Source: Eulemur rufifrons (taxonomy: Eukaryota > Chordata > Mammalia > Primates > Lemuridae). From it: DNA of 64,000 nucleotides. Of the stretch, positions 49,353-63,512 are shown in pieces. Each line of letters opens with the position of its first letter. Within the stretch, counting starts at the first letter, position 1. The notes beneath the pieces were generated by a model. The model ran no database searches. It was not told the DNA's origin and worked only from the letters and a program-made list of their open reading frames with translations. The stretch is from assembly GCF_041146395.1 (NCBI RefSeq), contig NC_091012.1, positions 16,544,193 through 16,608,192 on the forward strand, given 5' to 3'. The position numbers and the translations under genes are program-made.

Positions 49353-50641
49353 TAAAGGTTGGTGCAAAAGTAATTGTGGTTTTAGCATTGTTGAAACTTG
49401 CTGTTTGATATAAGAATACATTCTTAAGTAAACGTGGATACGTTATACATCAGTTTAATGTGCATTTCTCACTTTATGTGTTTTTGCTAGTGACTTATTA
49501 CTCGTTTATTTGATATTTATTTTATTTTTATTTATTTATTTTTTCATATTTATTTTACACTATGGAAATGATGTTAGACAGAAAGCAAATTCGAGTTCAA
49601 TATGGGTCATAAAACAGCGGAGACAATTGGCAACATCAACAACGCATTTGGCCCAGGAACTGGTAATGAACCTACAGTGCAGTGGTGGTTCAAGAAATTT
49701 TGCAAAGGAAATGAGAGACCTGAAGATAAAGAGCGCAGTGTCTGGCCATCGGAAGTTGACAACAACCGATTGAGAGCAACCATCAAAGGTGATCCTCTTA
49801 CAACTACAGAAGAAGTTGCCAAAGACCTCAACGTGGACCATTCTATGGTTGTTTTTGGCATTTGAAGCAAATTGGAAATGTGAAAAAGCTCAATAGCTGA
49901 GTGCCTCATGAGCTGACTGAAAATAAAAAAATTGTCATTGTGAAGTGTCGTCTTCTCTTGTTGTATGTAATAACAGCGAACCATTTCTCAATCAGATTGT
50001 GATGTGAGAGGAAAAGAGGATTTTATACAACAACTGGCTACAAACAGCTCAGTGGTTGGATAAAGAAGCTCCAAAACCCTTCCCAAAGCCAAACTTGCAC
50101 CAAAAAAAAGGTCATGGTCACTGTTTGGTGGTCTGCTGCCAGTCTGATCCACTGTAGCCTTCTGAATCCCAGTGAAACCATTACATCTGAGAAGTATTCT
50201 CAGCAAATTGATGAGAGGCACCAAAAATTGCAATGCCTGCAGCCAGCCCTGGTCAACAGAAAGGGCCCAATTCTTCTCCATGACAACACCTGACCACACA
50301 TCGCACAACCAACACTTCAAAAGTTGAATGAATTGGGCTACAAAGTTTTGTCTCATCTGCCATATTCACCTAACTTCTTGCCAATCAATTACCACCTCCT
50401 CAAGCCTCTCAACAACTTTTTGCAGGGAAAATGCTTCCACAACCAGCAGGATGCAGAAAATACTTTCCAAGAATTTGTGGAATCACAAAGCACGGGTTTT
50501 TACACTACAGGAAAAAAACAAACTTATTCCTCACTGGCAAAAATGTGTTGATTATAATGGTTACTATTTTGGTTAATAAAGATGTGTTGTAATGATTTAA
50601 AATTCATGGTCCAAAACCGCAATTATTTTTGCACCAATCTA
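49353..50641 (+). mobile_element. Hsmar1-type mariner, nearly full length, inactive
   Basis: About 1.29 kb. Left end aggttggtgcaaaagtaattgtgg; right end ccgcaattatttttgcacca, its near-perfect inverted complement. TA dinucleotides flank it (49353-49354 and 50640-50641). The transposase remnant starts near 49561 and shows the N-terminal HTH-region phrases INNAFGPGTGNEPTVQWWFK, DPLTTTEEVAKDLNVDHS, then frameshifts, then PNLHQKK-like and RKGPILLHDNT and QPTLQKLNELGYKVLSHLPY, and QKCVDYNGYYFG at the end. Length and order match Hsmar1, the element whose transposase was captured in SETMAR. Several frameshifts and stops; HDN* replaces part of the catalytic motif region. Not active. Confidence 0.95.
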
Positions 50642-50644
50642 AGA

Positions 50645-51857
50645 AAAAGACTCGATCTAGTATATCAAAGGGCATGATGTCAGCAGGGATCAGATGTTCA
50701 GAGACTATGCCCAACCAGATAAGGACGTAACCCTTTACTACTAGTCCTCACCAGAGGACTGAAGGACCATAAAAAGAGCAGGGCTTCACCAGCTAGGTGA
50801 GGCCATCTCTATAGATACCATCTGGCTTTCACTCGTGGTCAGCACCTGGCATTTTCTGCCAAAGACATGCCTAAGTCAAGGACTGTGCCTTGAAAGATGT
50901 TGATGATCATGCAGATCAGCCAAAGGTACTCTTCCTGTCCATGTTGCTCTCCCTGGACTGGTTCATTAACTCCTTTTCATGTCCTCTTTCTTTTGATGTT
51001 AAATGTTACTTTGTTGGATATGAAAATTTTAATCTATAACATTTATATATTGATTAAGTATACTACTATGTATGGTTTGCAATATTGACAGACTTGTGAA
51101 TTCGCTTGTATCTGTGTACCAATGGCTCTGACTACTGAGAGAGCCAGTGGTACTAAAGAGAATTTTCTGTTTGGAAACTCCATGTAGCTCATGGCTTTTA
51201 TGATTAAAATAGCATAAGTAAAAGTCTGGACTTGTGGAAAGACACAAACATACATGGAGCTGGTTATGTCTGAACTTGTGCCACTCAAGACAATATGCTT
51301 TACCAATCTCATGCTTGGATGGTATGCCATTGTCAAGTGTTATAAAGGTGTACAAACTATTAATCTCAATATCTGCACATATCCGAAGAAGAGAAATGTT
51401 AAGACATGACTGCTGCTGATAACAACAGACCACCTAAGGAAGGCAACTGTTAGATCTCTGCTACATATCAATATCCAGGCTGCATGTGTTTCCACCTCCT
51501 AATAAAATTTAACTGTTACTGAAATTTACTGCCTTACAGGGATTTTACACATATCAAGGAATTCAATCTTCATTAAAACAATAAATATCATAGGCTGAAT
51601 ATGATAGAAGTCAGTGAATTACACTTCTGTAGGTCTTGCTCAGATAACTAATTGAAATACTTTATTCTTAGCAATTTGATATATTATCAACTCAGGTGTG
51701 GTTATGAAAATCAAAAGACCAATAGTACAGCTATACAGAGAAACCAATTGTGTAAGACAGAAATAAAAACTTTCAAGAAAATATATGAAGTGGATTTTAT
51801 TTTATGTTTCCTACTTTTTATCTCTCTGCCTTCCCAGTCAACCAGAATTTCTAGTAA
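50645..51857. other. Unassigned
   Basis: Possibly an old LTR around 50650-50900, because ggaccataaaaagagcagggc looks like a TATA box, but no LTR ends were found. The remainder is AT-rich with overlapping short open frames that have no motif. Confidence 0.3.
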
Positions 51858-52740
51858 ATGGTCAATTCCACCATGATTTCTCAGTTCCTCTTCGTGGGCT
51901 TTGCTAAAGGCTGGGAACTGAGGTTCTTGCACTCCATGCTATTCCTATGATGTACTTGGCAACCTGTTTGGGAATCTTTTCATCATCATTGTCACCCCGT
52001 CATCCAGAACCTTCACAGGCCCATGTATTCCTGAGGAATTTGTGCATTATGAATATGTGCTATATTTCTATCACTGCCTCCAATGCCTGTGTTAACTCTG
52101 TCACTGAAAACAGGGTCCTCTCAGTGGATGGGTGTACAACTCAAATCTTCTTGGACATTTGTTGTGTGTATGTAGATTCTTTTCCTCACCATCATGGCCC
52201 ACAACCACTGTATGGCCATCTTTCAGTCCCTCCATTACCCAGTCCTCATATACCACCACTTTTGTGTCTGAATAACACTGGCTCCCATACTCAGTGGTCT
52301 CTTCCATGCAGGCATGCACACTGTCAACACCTTCCACTGGCCCTTCTGTGGATCATCAATTCTCCTGTTATGTACCCCCTCTGTTGAGGCTCTCTTGCTG
52401 TGACCCCTTCTGCAATGTGCTCTTACTTCTTGCCTCTGCCATAGGAGTTTGTGGTGGCTGCTCTATCTTAATGCCCATGTTATATATTTGCAAATTTTCT
52501 AATGTGCTCAAATTTCCAACCAGAAAGTGAAGAAAGGCCTTTTCTCACCCATGCCTTTTTTATATTCACAGTGTCTGTCTTACTCAGTTCTCTCATGTTT
52601 ATGTACCTACAGGCCTAACTTCTGAAACAATTCAGGATATAATTCTTTCTGTATTTTATACTGTATAGCTTCCATTCTTTAACCCTATAATAGTTGTGTG
52701 AGAAGAAGAATAGAAAGGCTGGCACCACATCTAAATTTTT
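51858..52740 (+). pseudogene. Olfactory receptor pseudogene (class II, OR14-like)
   Basis: Single-exon GPCR frame broken by several shifts and stops. It starts ATG at 51858 with VNSTMISQFLFVGFAK, then a stop after MLFL. TM1/TM2 follow (MMYLAT, then FLRNLCIMNMCYISITASNA), ACVNSVTENRVLSVDGCTTQ with the conserved cysteine, then frame-shifted LTIMAHN in place of the MAYDRY motif, FHAGMHTVNTFHWPFCGSS, and a remnant of the NPIIYSLRN end near 52690 (aaccctataatag...). Olfactory receptors transduce odorants in sensory neurons; this copy cannot. OR14 assignment is by overall resemblance only. Confidence 0.9.
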
Positions 52741-53603
52741 CTGTACTCACCTTTTTAGTACTCACCTTTTCTGGTATTATAAGGATTAAGTCACACAATG
52801 TAAAAGCTTCTTCCCAGTGTAGCATACCATTATTACGAGCACATAGTACATGCTCAGTAGACATTGCATTATGCTGGTCTTGATTTTGGAAAATAATATC
52901 TGTGTCGTGATGAATGTTGGGTGTAAGGCACTCTGTATGCTGTGCTTGCTGTCTCTAGCTGTGTGCTACTAATAATGGATCTAGGTTGAGCAACATCAGC
53001 ACTAAAAGGGGACTTGACAAAGAAGCCAATTAATGTAACCCTTCCACACAGCAGATAACATTTCTTAGAGTGAGGCCCACAATACCACATGATTTATATT
53101 CACATTGATGGTTCAGAGACAATTTTTAAGTAATTGCCTCTCAGCCCAGCCTTTCAATTAGGATTATCTGGCTAGCTTGAAAGAAACACCATCACCTGTC
53201 TATTGGGCTGGGTGGGAACATCCATGTGGTTTTAATTGTGCCCCAAATAATTCTAATTTGATACCAGGATCAAGCATTAGAACTCCCAGATACATTCATG
53301 AGATTGAGTTTAGACTTTGTTCCAGAGAGAAATCCCAGGGCCTGCTGTTTTGGATTTGGTAGGGGCAGATCAGTGTGGTCAAGTTTCCCACTGCTGTAGC
53401 AGAAAGTCCTGGCACGTGTGGCAGGGGGTGGTCACCAAGGAAAAGTCAGGAGAACCTCACATTTTAGTCTCCATGAGGAGACATCATACCTGACTGTTTC
53501 CTGTGACTAAGAACAAGTGAGTGTAGACCTTTCTGCATTTTGTGGTCCTCTGGCTTGTGGATGCTGTGTAAACAGGTTAACACATTGTGCTGATTCCTTT
53601 CAG
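52741..53603. other. Upstream region of the KRAB gene, unassigned
   Basis: No promoter elements recognisable by eye. A possible MER5-like trace around 53160-53290. A 5' non-coding exon of the KRAB gene is expected somewhere upstream of 53604 but I could not place it. Confidence 0.3.
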
Positions 53604-53687
53604 GGCATAGTCTCAAGATGTAATTCTGATTGTTCTACACAATCTCACCTGAAAAGAAATTTCAGAGTAGGAGAAGGAGAAGGAGAA

Positions 53688-53702
<15 letters not shown>
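53604..53702 (+). CDS. KRAB-ZNF start exon
   Basis: Acceptor gctgattcctttcag ends at 53603; donor gtacgtgtg begins at 53703. The ATG at 53688 sits in ggagaaATGg, a good Kozak context, and gives MAGFQ, the usual five-residue start of many KRAB-ZNF proteins. Bases 53604-53687 are 5'UTR. Confidence 0.85.
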
Positions 53703-55874
<2,172 letters not shown>

Positions 55875-56212
55875 GTAGGTGAGATTCAGTAAAGCAGATA
55901 ACAAATGTTAAAGAGCCAAAGCTCAAGGAGAAAGGCAGATATTAAAAAGTGGTTTGAAATGCTCCACTCTTTTGGAAATGTTTTTTGAGAAGCCTGTGTA
56001 TGTTTCTCTTTCTCTTACACAAGGACATCTTCTGTCCCATGCTCTTAAACTCTCTAAGAACTGTACATCTGTAGTGATCTTCCTTAGAATTCAGTGAGAG
56101 CCAAACTTCTTGTCATGGCTTATAAGGGACTACATTATCTGTAAACACTTCTATTGTTTGGGGAGATATGGGATTATCTGTACATATTTTGAAGACCTCT
56201 ACATTAAAGCAT
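55875..56212 (+). other. Start of the next KRAB intron, unassigned
   Basis: No exon recognised; unique-looking sequence up to the antisense Alu. Confidence 0.5.
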
Positions 56213-56512
56213 CTTTTGACAGCATTTTGTTCTGCTGCCCCATCTGGAGTACAGTGGTTGATCATAGCTCTCTGCAACCTGAAACTTCTGGGCTCCAGTG
56301 ATCCTGCTACCTCAATTTTCCAAGTACCTAGGACTATGGGCATGAGCCAACATGGCCAGCTGATTTGTTTCTATTATTATTATTATTTGTTGAAATGAAG
56401 TCTCTTTATGGTGCTGGGGCTGGTTTCAAGATCTTGACCTGAACTGATCCTCCTTCCTTGGCTTCCAAAATTGTTGGGATTATAGTTGTGATCCACAATG
56501 CCCAGCTCATTT
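56213..56512 (-). repeat. Dimeric Alu (old, AluJ-like), antisense
   Basis: Reverse Alu: ccatctggagtacagtggttgatcatagctctctgcaacc, a T/A-rich joint (ttctattattattattatttg), and the second arm ending gattatagttgtgatccacaatgcccagc. Highly diverged. Confidence 0.85.
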
Positions 56513-56914
56513 TTGAAGTTCCTTTTGTTGCCTCATTTTTGAAATGTGTAAAAAGGAATAGTGGAGATATGGTGATTTGCTTCAGTAATGCTAGAAACAC
56601 TAGGGACAGAGATTTCATATTTTCTGCATCATGATTTCCAATTCTAAGGTTTCAGAGGCAATCCTATAGAAATTCAGACTCATTAATTTTATACAAATGC
56701 ATAGCCTCTTCCTAAACCTAAGAACATCTAACATTATTTCACTTTGAAATATCCTTTTTTCTTTTTTATGTATATTCTTTTTTCTAGTATAAAATAACAG
56801 TAAAATTTCAACTTTATTGTACCCAAATTCCCAAACTGTATTATAGTTTATTTTCTCTACTCACCTCATAGAATCCTTAAATATACTGTCCCTTTGATTG
56901 CTTCAAATTGCTGA
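56513..56914. other. No feature recognised
   Basis: AT-rich sequence between the Alu and the tandem duplication. Confidence 0.4.
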
Positions 56915-57110
56915 ATATATTTATACTCCCAATTGATACATTGTATGATGATACTTATATTCCATAATTTTCCCCTATTTAGTACTATCACGAAATTTTC
57001 ATTCACATCTGCATATATTTATACTTCCAATTGATACATTGTATTTTGATACTTATATTCCATAATTTTCCCCTATTTAGTACTATCACGAAATTGTCAT
57101 TCACATATAT
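56915..57110. repeat. 98-bp tandem duplication
   Basis: Two adjacent copies (56915-57012 and 57013-57110) of a unit beginning atatatttatact and including taattttcccctatttagta and ctatcacgaaatt. They differ at only a few positions. Confidence 0.95.
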
Positions 57111-57159
57111 GTGTGTATGTGTGCATGTATATTTGTATGTGTGTTTAATTGGTAAATTT

Positions 57160-58490
57160 TTCCACAAATAAGAATTGCATAACTGTATATATTTATTGTA
57201 TACATTGTAAGTATTGCTGCAGTATACATGGGGGTGCAGAATTTTCTTGAGATACTCATTTTACATCTTTGGATATACTCAGAAGTAGAATTGATGAATG
57301 ATAAGGCAGTTCTATTATTTACATTTTTAAACAAATCTCTATGATGACACTACCTGTTTACAAATCAATAACAGTGTACAGGGATTGCTTTTCTGCACAC
57401 TTTGCCCATACTTATTATGTCTCTTCTTTTGGACATTAGCCATTTTAACAGTTGTGAGGTGATACCTTATGATAATTTTGATTTGTGTTTGCATGATGTT
57501 TTGGTGATGCTGAGTTATTCTTCATGTTACCTTCATAAAAGAATTTTATGTCTCCCATTTAAATCTTTATTACATCTGGAGTTAGTTTTTGAATATCATG
57601 TAAGAAAAAAATAGTCTACTTTTATTCATTTGTTTGTGGGTATCCAGTTTTCCAGCACCAAGCATTGAAGAGACCATACTTTCTGCATTACGCATTGCTA
57701 GTGTCTTAAGTAAAGTTTAGTCAACCTTATATACTTCGGTTTATTTCTGAGCTCTCCATTCTGTTCCATTGTTTTTTGTGTTGGTTTTATGTGCACATTT
57801 TGTTTTTGTTACTATCACCTCGAAATATAGTTTGAAATCAGAAAGTGTGATGCCAGAACCTTTTTTCTTCTTTCTCAGTATTGTTCTGGCTCATCAAAGG
57901 TACATGAGATATCATACAAATGTTAGGATTTGTTTGTTAATACTGTGAGTAATGCCCCTGGAATTTTCATAGGGAGTGCATTGAATCTATACATGGTTTT
58001 GAATAATATCTTTCTATTTACTCATGTCATCTTAAACTTCTTTTATTAATATCTTATAGTACTCAGTGTAAAGGTTGTTTTTTTTTTTTTTACCCCTTTG
58101 GTTAAATTTATTTCTTAGCATTCTATTATCTTCATGTTATTGTAAATGAGAGTGTTTTCCTTTTTTATTGAATAGCTTGTTAGTGTGTAGAAAAACAGCT
58201 GATGTTTGAATGTAAATTTTATAGCCTGTGACTTAACTGAGTGGTTTTATTACTTCATAAATGTTTTTTTCCTGTCTTCTTTATGGTTTTTGATATATAA
58301 GATAATGCCATCTGCAAACAGTGTTATTTTTACTTTTTCCTGTCAAATTTCAGTGGATTCTTGTCATGTTCTTGCCTAGTTTTTCTACTTATGTCTTGTA
58401 GTAATATCATAAAATAGAAGCATTAAGAGTGGTTGCACATTTTCCTTATATTGGTATCTGTGCATGTGAAGGATTAAATACATTTTCCAG
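57160..58490 (-). mobile_element. Old LINE-1 ORF2, antisense, C-terminus to RT
   Basis: Starts with the antisense block tattgctgcagtatacatgggggtgcag, then cattttaacagttgtgaggtgatacc, catttgtttgtgggtatccagttttccagcacc, tgttccattgttttttgtgttgg, and the RT-region text gggagtgcattgaatctatacatgg. L1M-class; no frame. Confidence 0.85.
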
Positions 58491-59345
58491 TTTTTATAAA
58501 GTGGTCTTGGAAGGTAAAGATGTTTCCTTTTGGGTACTTGGTCTAAAGGTATGTCCACTGGGTTTTCAATGAAGAGTTGCTGTGGCTAGGTCACAAGGCT
58601 GCCCCTTGCTCTGCAGTGGAGTCTGCATTTGGTGGGCCAGTTCTGAAGAGCTTGGGTAGTTTTCAATCCTCTCTTGTTTCTGGGTAAGCTGGTTGTCTTC
58701 AGGACTTTGATCTCTATGACACATACTAGGGTATGTTTGTGCAGTTGAGTCTGCATACGGTGGGGCTGATACCAGCTGTGTGCATGGGTGTTGCTCCCAA
58801 TGAGTACCTTGGAAGTTTCCCTTCAGGTCTCTGTGTGGATCTATGCACTGAAAAAACTGGCCATGGACTGTAGTTTAGACAGCTGCAGCAGAGTCACAGG
58901 TCTGCCTTTCAGATGACAGTAAGAACAAATTATTCAGGTCTGCCTCCATGGCTACAGATAGGTGTGTCTCTCCCAAAGTCTCTGGATGAACAGCACCACT
59001 GCAACTTTGTCACAGGGAAGAGTTAGAGACTGTGTGTATCCAAGTTGGTTGACCCATGATATAGTCTGTAGTCAGGACAACGGGTCCTTAATTTTGGCAC
59101 CTCAATGAGAGCCTGAATATTCAAAATGACCCTCCAAGATCTATCGCTCCACTAGGGTTTAATGACCTTCTATTTAAGTCCCCAAATTCAGATAAGTGTA
59201 ATTTTCTGTGGATGGCCAGAAAAGTTTTGTTGTTGTTTGGAAAAATACAAGCGGACCCTTCCCCTCCCACCATATTGCTGAGTTTATTCTCCTTATATAT
59301 TTTTTATTTCTGATCTATTCTATTTCATTTTTTTAATTTTTATTT
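58491..59345. other. Unassigned, moderately GC-rich block inside L1-rich DNA
   Basis: Contains the similar phrases gcagtggagtctgcatttggtgggc (58615) and gcagttgagtctgcatacggtgggg (58740), about 125 bases apart, so a diverged internal tandem repeat is likely. Could be part of an LTR or L1 5' region; family not recognised. Confidence 0.35.
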
Positions 59346-59745
59346 ATTTTTTTAATTTTTTTATTTCAGCTCATTATGGGGGTACAAAAGTTCAGGTTAT
59401 TTATATTGCCCGTGCCTCCCCATCCCCCCGAGTCTGAGCTTCAAGTGTGTCCATTCCCTAGACAGTGCACATCGCACTCATCATGTAGGTATGCACCCAT
59501 CCCCTCCCCCCACCCCCATCCCCCCCAGTCAGAACTTCAAGCGTGTCCATTCCCCAGGCAGTGAGCATCACACTCATCAAGTAGGTATACATCCATCCCT
59601 TCCCCCCAGTCCCCACCTCTGTCCGATACCCAATTGGTGTTATTCCTAAATGTGCACTCAGGCAAACCAGTTTGCTGGTGAGTACATGTGGTGCTTATTT
59701 TTCCATTCTTGGGATACTTCACTTAGTAGAATGGGTTCCAACTCT
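59346..59745 (-). mobile_element. Lemur-type LINE-1 3' end with duplicated 3'UTR unit, antisense
   Basis: T-rich start, cagctcattatgggggtac, then two consecutive C-rich units (59427-59525 and 59526-59620), then the ORF2 C-terminus in reverse, truncated after gggttccaactct. Same duplicated-unit subfamily as 17012 and 28866. Confidence 0.92.
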
Positions 59746-59755
59746 TTTATATATC

Positions 59756-61900
59756 TCAAGATCAAGTATGATTGGAATGTTATAGACATTGCATTAAATT
59801 TGTATATCATTGTGTATACTGTTGACATCTCAACAATTTTAAATCATCTGACCGTTGAGCATGAATACATTTAAAAGTGTGTTTAATTTTGACATATTTT
59901 TGTATTAGCCAGTTTATCTTTTGCTTTTGATTTCTAGGTCCACTTCATTTTTGCCAAAAAATATATGTTGTATGTTTTCAGACTTCTTCCAGTTGATAAA
60001 ACTTAAGTTTCCTAACAGTATTTGCCATGTCTGATTGAAACTATTGTGTATTCTGCTACTTTTCACTGAAGACCTCTTTAAATGTCTTTCACATCTAACT
60101 GATATATAATGTTTTTCCCATTTCTGTTTCTTATTGATCTTCTATCAAATTTTTGTATTCATTATTGAAAGTGAGGTTTTGAAGTCTCCTATAATTAGTG
60201 TGTTACTAGGTGTTTCTTGCAACACTTCTGTCCACACTTTTGTTCCTATTTGCTTAATATATTTAGAAGTCCTGATGTATATAATATATATTTAATATAT
60301 CTATGATAAAATATGTGTATTGCATGTATATCATCTATGTGTATCCTGTGCTATAGATTTCTGCTAAATGACCCATTTTATCAGTATGTTATAACAGTCT
60401 TTGTCTCTTCTGATGGTTTTTGACTTAAGGAGTATTTCCTTTAATTATGGCCACAACATCATCCTCTAATTATTTACATACATTTTTTTTTTACAATTAC
60501 TTTCAACCAATTTGACCTTTCAGAGCTAAAGGAAGGCTTTCGTAGGTGACATATTGTAGGGTGCTGTTTGTTTTTTATCCATAAAGTCATCTTATTTTTC
60601 ATTAGAGAGTTTAAACCACTTATATTTAAAGTAACTTCTAAAGGATATGAACTTACCATTGAAAATTTTTAATTCTTTCCCATGTACCCTGTAGATACAT
60701 TGTTCCTCATTGCCTATTTTATTCTCTTTATTTTTATTTCCTTGATTTTGAAGTGACATGCTTTGATTGCTTTCCCATTTATTTGCTTTTGCATACCTTC
60801 TACAGGCATTCTGTTTGTGACCACATTAGGAAATGGAGACTAACTAAATAATCTCTGTGTTATAACAATGTATCTTAATCTTGTAACAGCTTCACTTCAA
60901 GTGAATAAAAAACCTACACGTCTTAAAGTGCCACATGTTCTTATTAATGTCACAAATTATGCCTTTTAGATTGTATATGTGAGAACAGATTTTTGCACAT
61001 TTATGCTTTCAGTATTTTTTAATTCTATAGATTTTTTATGAGGGTTTATGAACCATCATGATCAGATAGAATTCTATATCTGTTTATACATTTATCTTTA
61101 ACACAGAGCTTTATGTTTTCAACTGTTTATAATGCTACCCAACGTGATTTTATTTTTCATCACAGTGGACTCCCTTTACATTTCTTCTGGCCTATTCCCG
61201 TGGTGATGAACAGCATTGACTTTTGCTTAGCTTGAAAAATCTTTAATTTTTCTCTTGTTTTTGAAAAAAAAATATTTCCCAGAGGAAGCCTTCTTAGTTG
61301 GTAGTATTTTTTTTTTTTTTATCACTCTGGCATTTAGAAAATTCTCAGCTGCCTTATTCTCCAAATAATCTTTCTGCCATTTTCCCACTATATTCTTCTT
61401 CTAGGAATCCTTCTTAGATATATTGGTCTGCCTGATTGTGTCCAATACATCCCATACTCCACCTTCAGTTGTCTCCCTTTTAAAATTTTGCTTCCATGAC
61501 TCAATATTTATAAATGAAATATCTTCAACTTTCTGATTCTTCTGCTTCATTAAGTGTGCTTCTCTAGTGAATTTTTCATCTCAGTTATTGTATTCTTCAG
61601 CTCTACAATTTGTGTTGGGTTCTTGTTATAGCTTTTATGTCTGTTAATATCTCAGTTTCTTCAGGCATCATTTTGCAGATTTTGTTGTCTGTATTTTGTT
61701 TTTGCTTGTAGGGGATGTTTCAGATGATTATTTTTAAGGTTTTTCAGATACTCCAAATATCTCCATTTCTTAAGCATTGGTTCCTGGAGATTTATGGTTT
61801 TTTGTTGCTGTGGGACAGGTTTTGTGAATCCTCTGCATTGCCTGAAATCTTGTGATCAGTTTATTTTATCTTTGTTTTTACTTATACATTGTAATTTTGT
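59756..61900 (-). mobile_element. Old LINE-1, antisense, RT through endonuclease to ORF1-like part
   Basis: Continues in L1 order: attgcattaaatttgtatatc, gagcatgaatacattt, cattattgaaagtgaggttttgaagtctcc (endonuclease), gtctttgtctcttctgatggtttttg, ccacttatatttaaagtaac, and at 61560-61900 an ORF1/HAL1-like block (ttcatctcagttattgtattcttcag, ggttcctggagatttatgg). Probably the 5' continuation of the copy at 57160-58490, split by later material. Confidence 0.7.
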
Positions 61901-63360
61901 GTGACAATATTCAACTCTGGTCACTTTAACATATTTTGATTTAATATTTAAATATGAATTAGTAATTTATCCATTGCTAAAATAATTCTGTATGTGTTTG
62001 CTTGCCTGTATGAGTAAAAATTATGTCTAGTTTGTTTGAAACGTACTTATTTGTTTTCTTGAATTGTAATCTATAATTCTTTTATCTTTACTGGGTGAGT
62101 AGTCATAAAAAATTATAATTTCAGCGGTTCTTTATTGCCAAATGTGTATTATATTGGCGTGAGAGAAATAATCATGTAGGAGACTTCAAGATCCCTGACG
62201 AGAATCAAGGCTTGTCGGACCATTCTAGTAGAACAGTTGAGAATTTAACAGAGGGGAGTGCAGGATGATTACTGATTAGCAGTGGACCATACAGTCTGAA
62301 ACAAATGGAGTCCGGGACACTAACAGCAGGTACTGAGCAGCTAAGAAGAGAGAAGGATAAAAGGTAGGAACTGGTGCAAACAAAATCACGGGACTTCTGG
62401 AGCTCAGGGAAAAAGTAAGGGATTTTGACCTCCCCCACCCAGGTGCCTCAGGCCTGCAATAGGATGCATGTCTCTCATCCCATGGGAGTGTGCTATGAGC
62501 AACAAGAGAGCCAGCATCACTGCACCTGGACACCCCCTCCTCTGCTCTTATACATTCCAGGCATCCCAGGAAGTAATTTTGGCTTAAGGTTCTCATAGCT
62601 GTGTGACCACACTCCCCCCATAGCAACTGCCAAAGCACCTTGCACTGAGTGACTAAGCCTGCCTTGGGCATCGGGTAGCACACTTCCAGCCAAAGCTCCA
62701 CTGAGTGACTGATCATGCCTTCGGCAAGGGGGTGCAAACTACCAGCCAAGCCTGCCTTGGAAAGTGTATCTGGTGCTGCAACTCAGAGAGGAGGAGGGTG
62801 GCCTGGCACTCACTCTTCCTGAGAGTGTTACAGGAAGACCATGGCCCCTTCTCGCCACCATAGCTGATGCTGGAATTCTCTGTGCTGAGATGCCCAGCTC
62901 TCAGTGCTATGGGTGCTTTTTCACCTAGCTCAGCTTGTCATCTTCCCATTGACAGGCACTTGGTGCATGTGCCTGCTGACAGCACAGTCAACAGGATGAG
63001 AAACATTGGGGAAGGGTCCCAGTTTCAAAATCAGGCAGTGAATGAAAGTTCGTGTCCATTGGGAGGGTGGGGAGGAGAAAAGGAAAACAGTGGTCTGTCA
63101 ATGTTCCCCCACCAAACCTCCCCTGGAGAACTGCCATATTGGATTTTGCTGAACCAGGGAGAATCAATTTGCATAAGTACTGGTTCCCATGGTAAATAAA
63201 TACATCTGGAGCCACTGTCTCAATTAGAGAAGCTTCCCACAACACCACTCACTTTTTTTTTTTGAATTCTATAAATTTGTTTTATTTCATTTTGTTAATG
63301 TAAATTCATAATACAAATATATAAAAATATAATAAATTGTTACTATGAGTTTGGGGAAAT
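61901..63360. other. Unassigned GC-richer block with short tandem motif
   Basis: No gene recognised, although a 157-codon minus-strand frame (62276-62749) is open. A unit of about 60 bases beginning caaagc-cc and containing ctgagtgact recurs at 62631 and 62691 with a partial third copy at 62747. The composition would suit an L1 5'UTR, possibly that of the neighbouring antisense L1, but I cannot assign it. Confidence 0.35.
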
Positions 63361-63365
63361 AATCA

Positions 63366-63512
63366 TTTTTTTTTTTATTATTTCAGCTTATTATGGCGGT
63401 ATGAAAGTTCAGGTTATATATATTGCCCATGTCCCACCCATACCCCCAAGTCAGAGCTTCAAGCATGTCCATTCCCCAGAGAGTGTGCATTGCATTCATC
63501 ATTAGTTATATT
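63366..63512 (-). mobile_element. Lemur-type LINE-1 3' end, antisense, very short
   Basis: T-rich start, tttcagcttattatggcgg, then tcaggttatatatattgcccatg and agagcttcaagcatgtcc, cut off after gcattgcattcatcat. Confidence 0.85.

Noticed and set aside
62276..62749. 157-codon minus-strand open frame
   Set aside because: No recognisable domain, no splice context, and the region contains a tandem 60-base motif; more likely repeat-derived.
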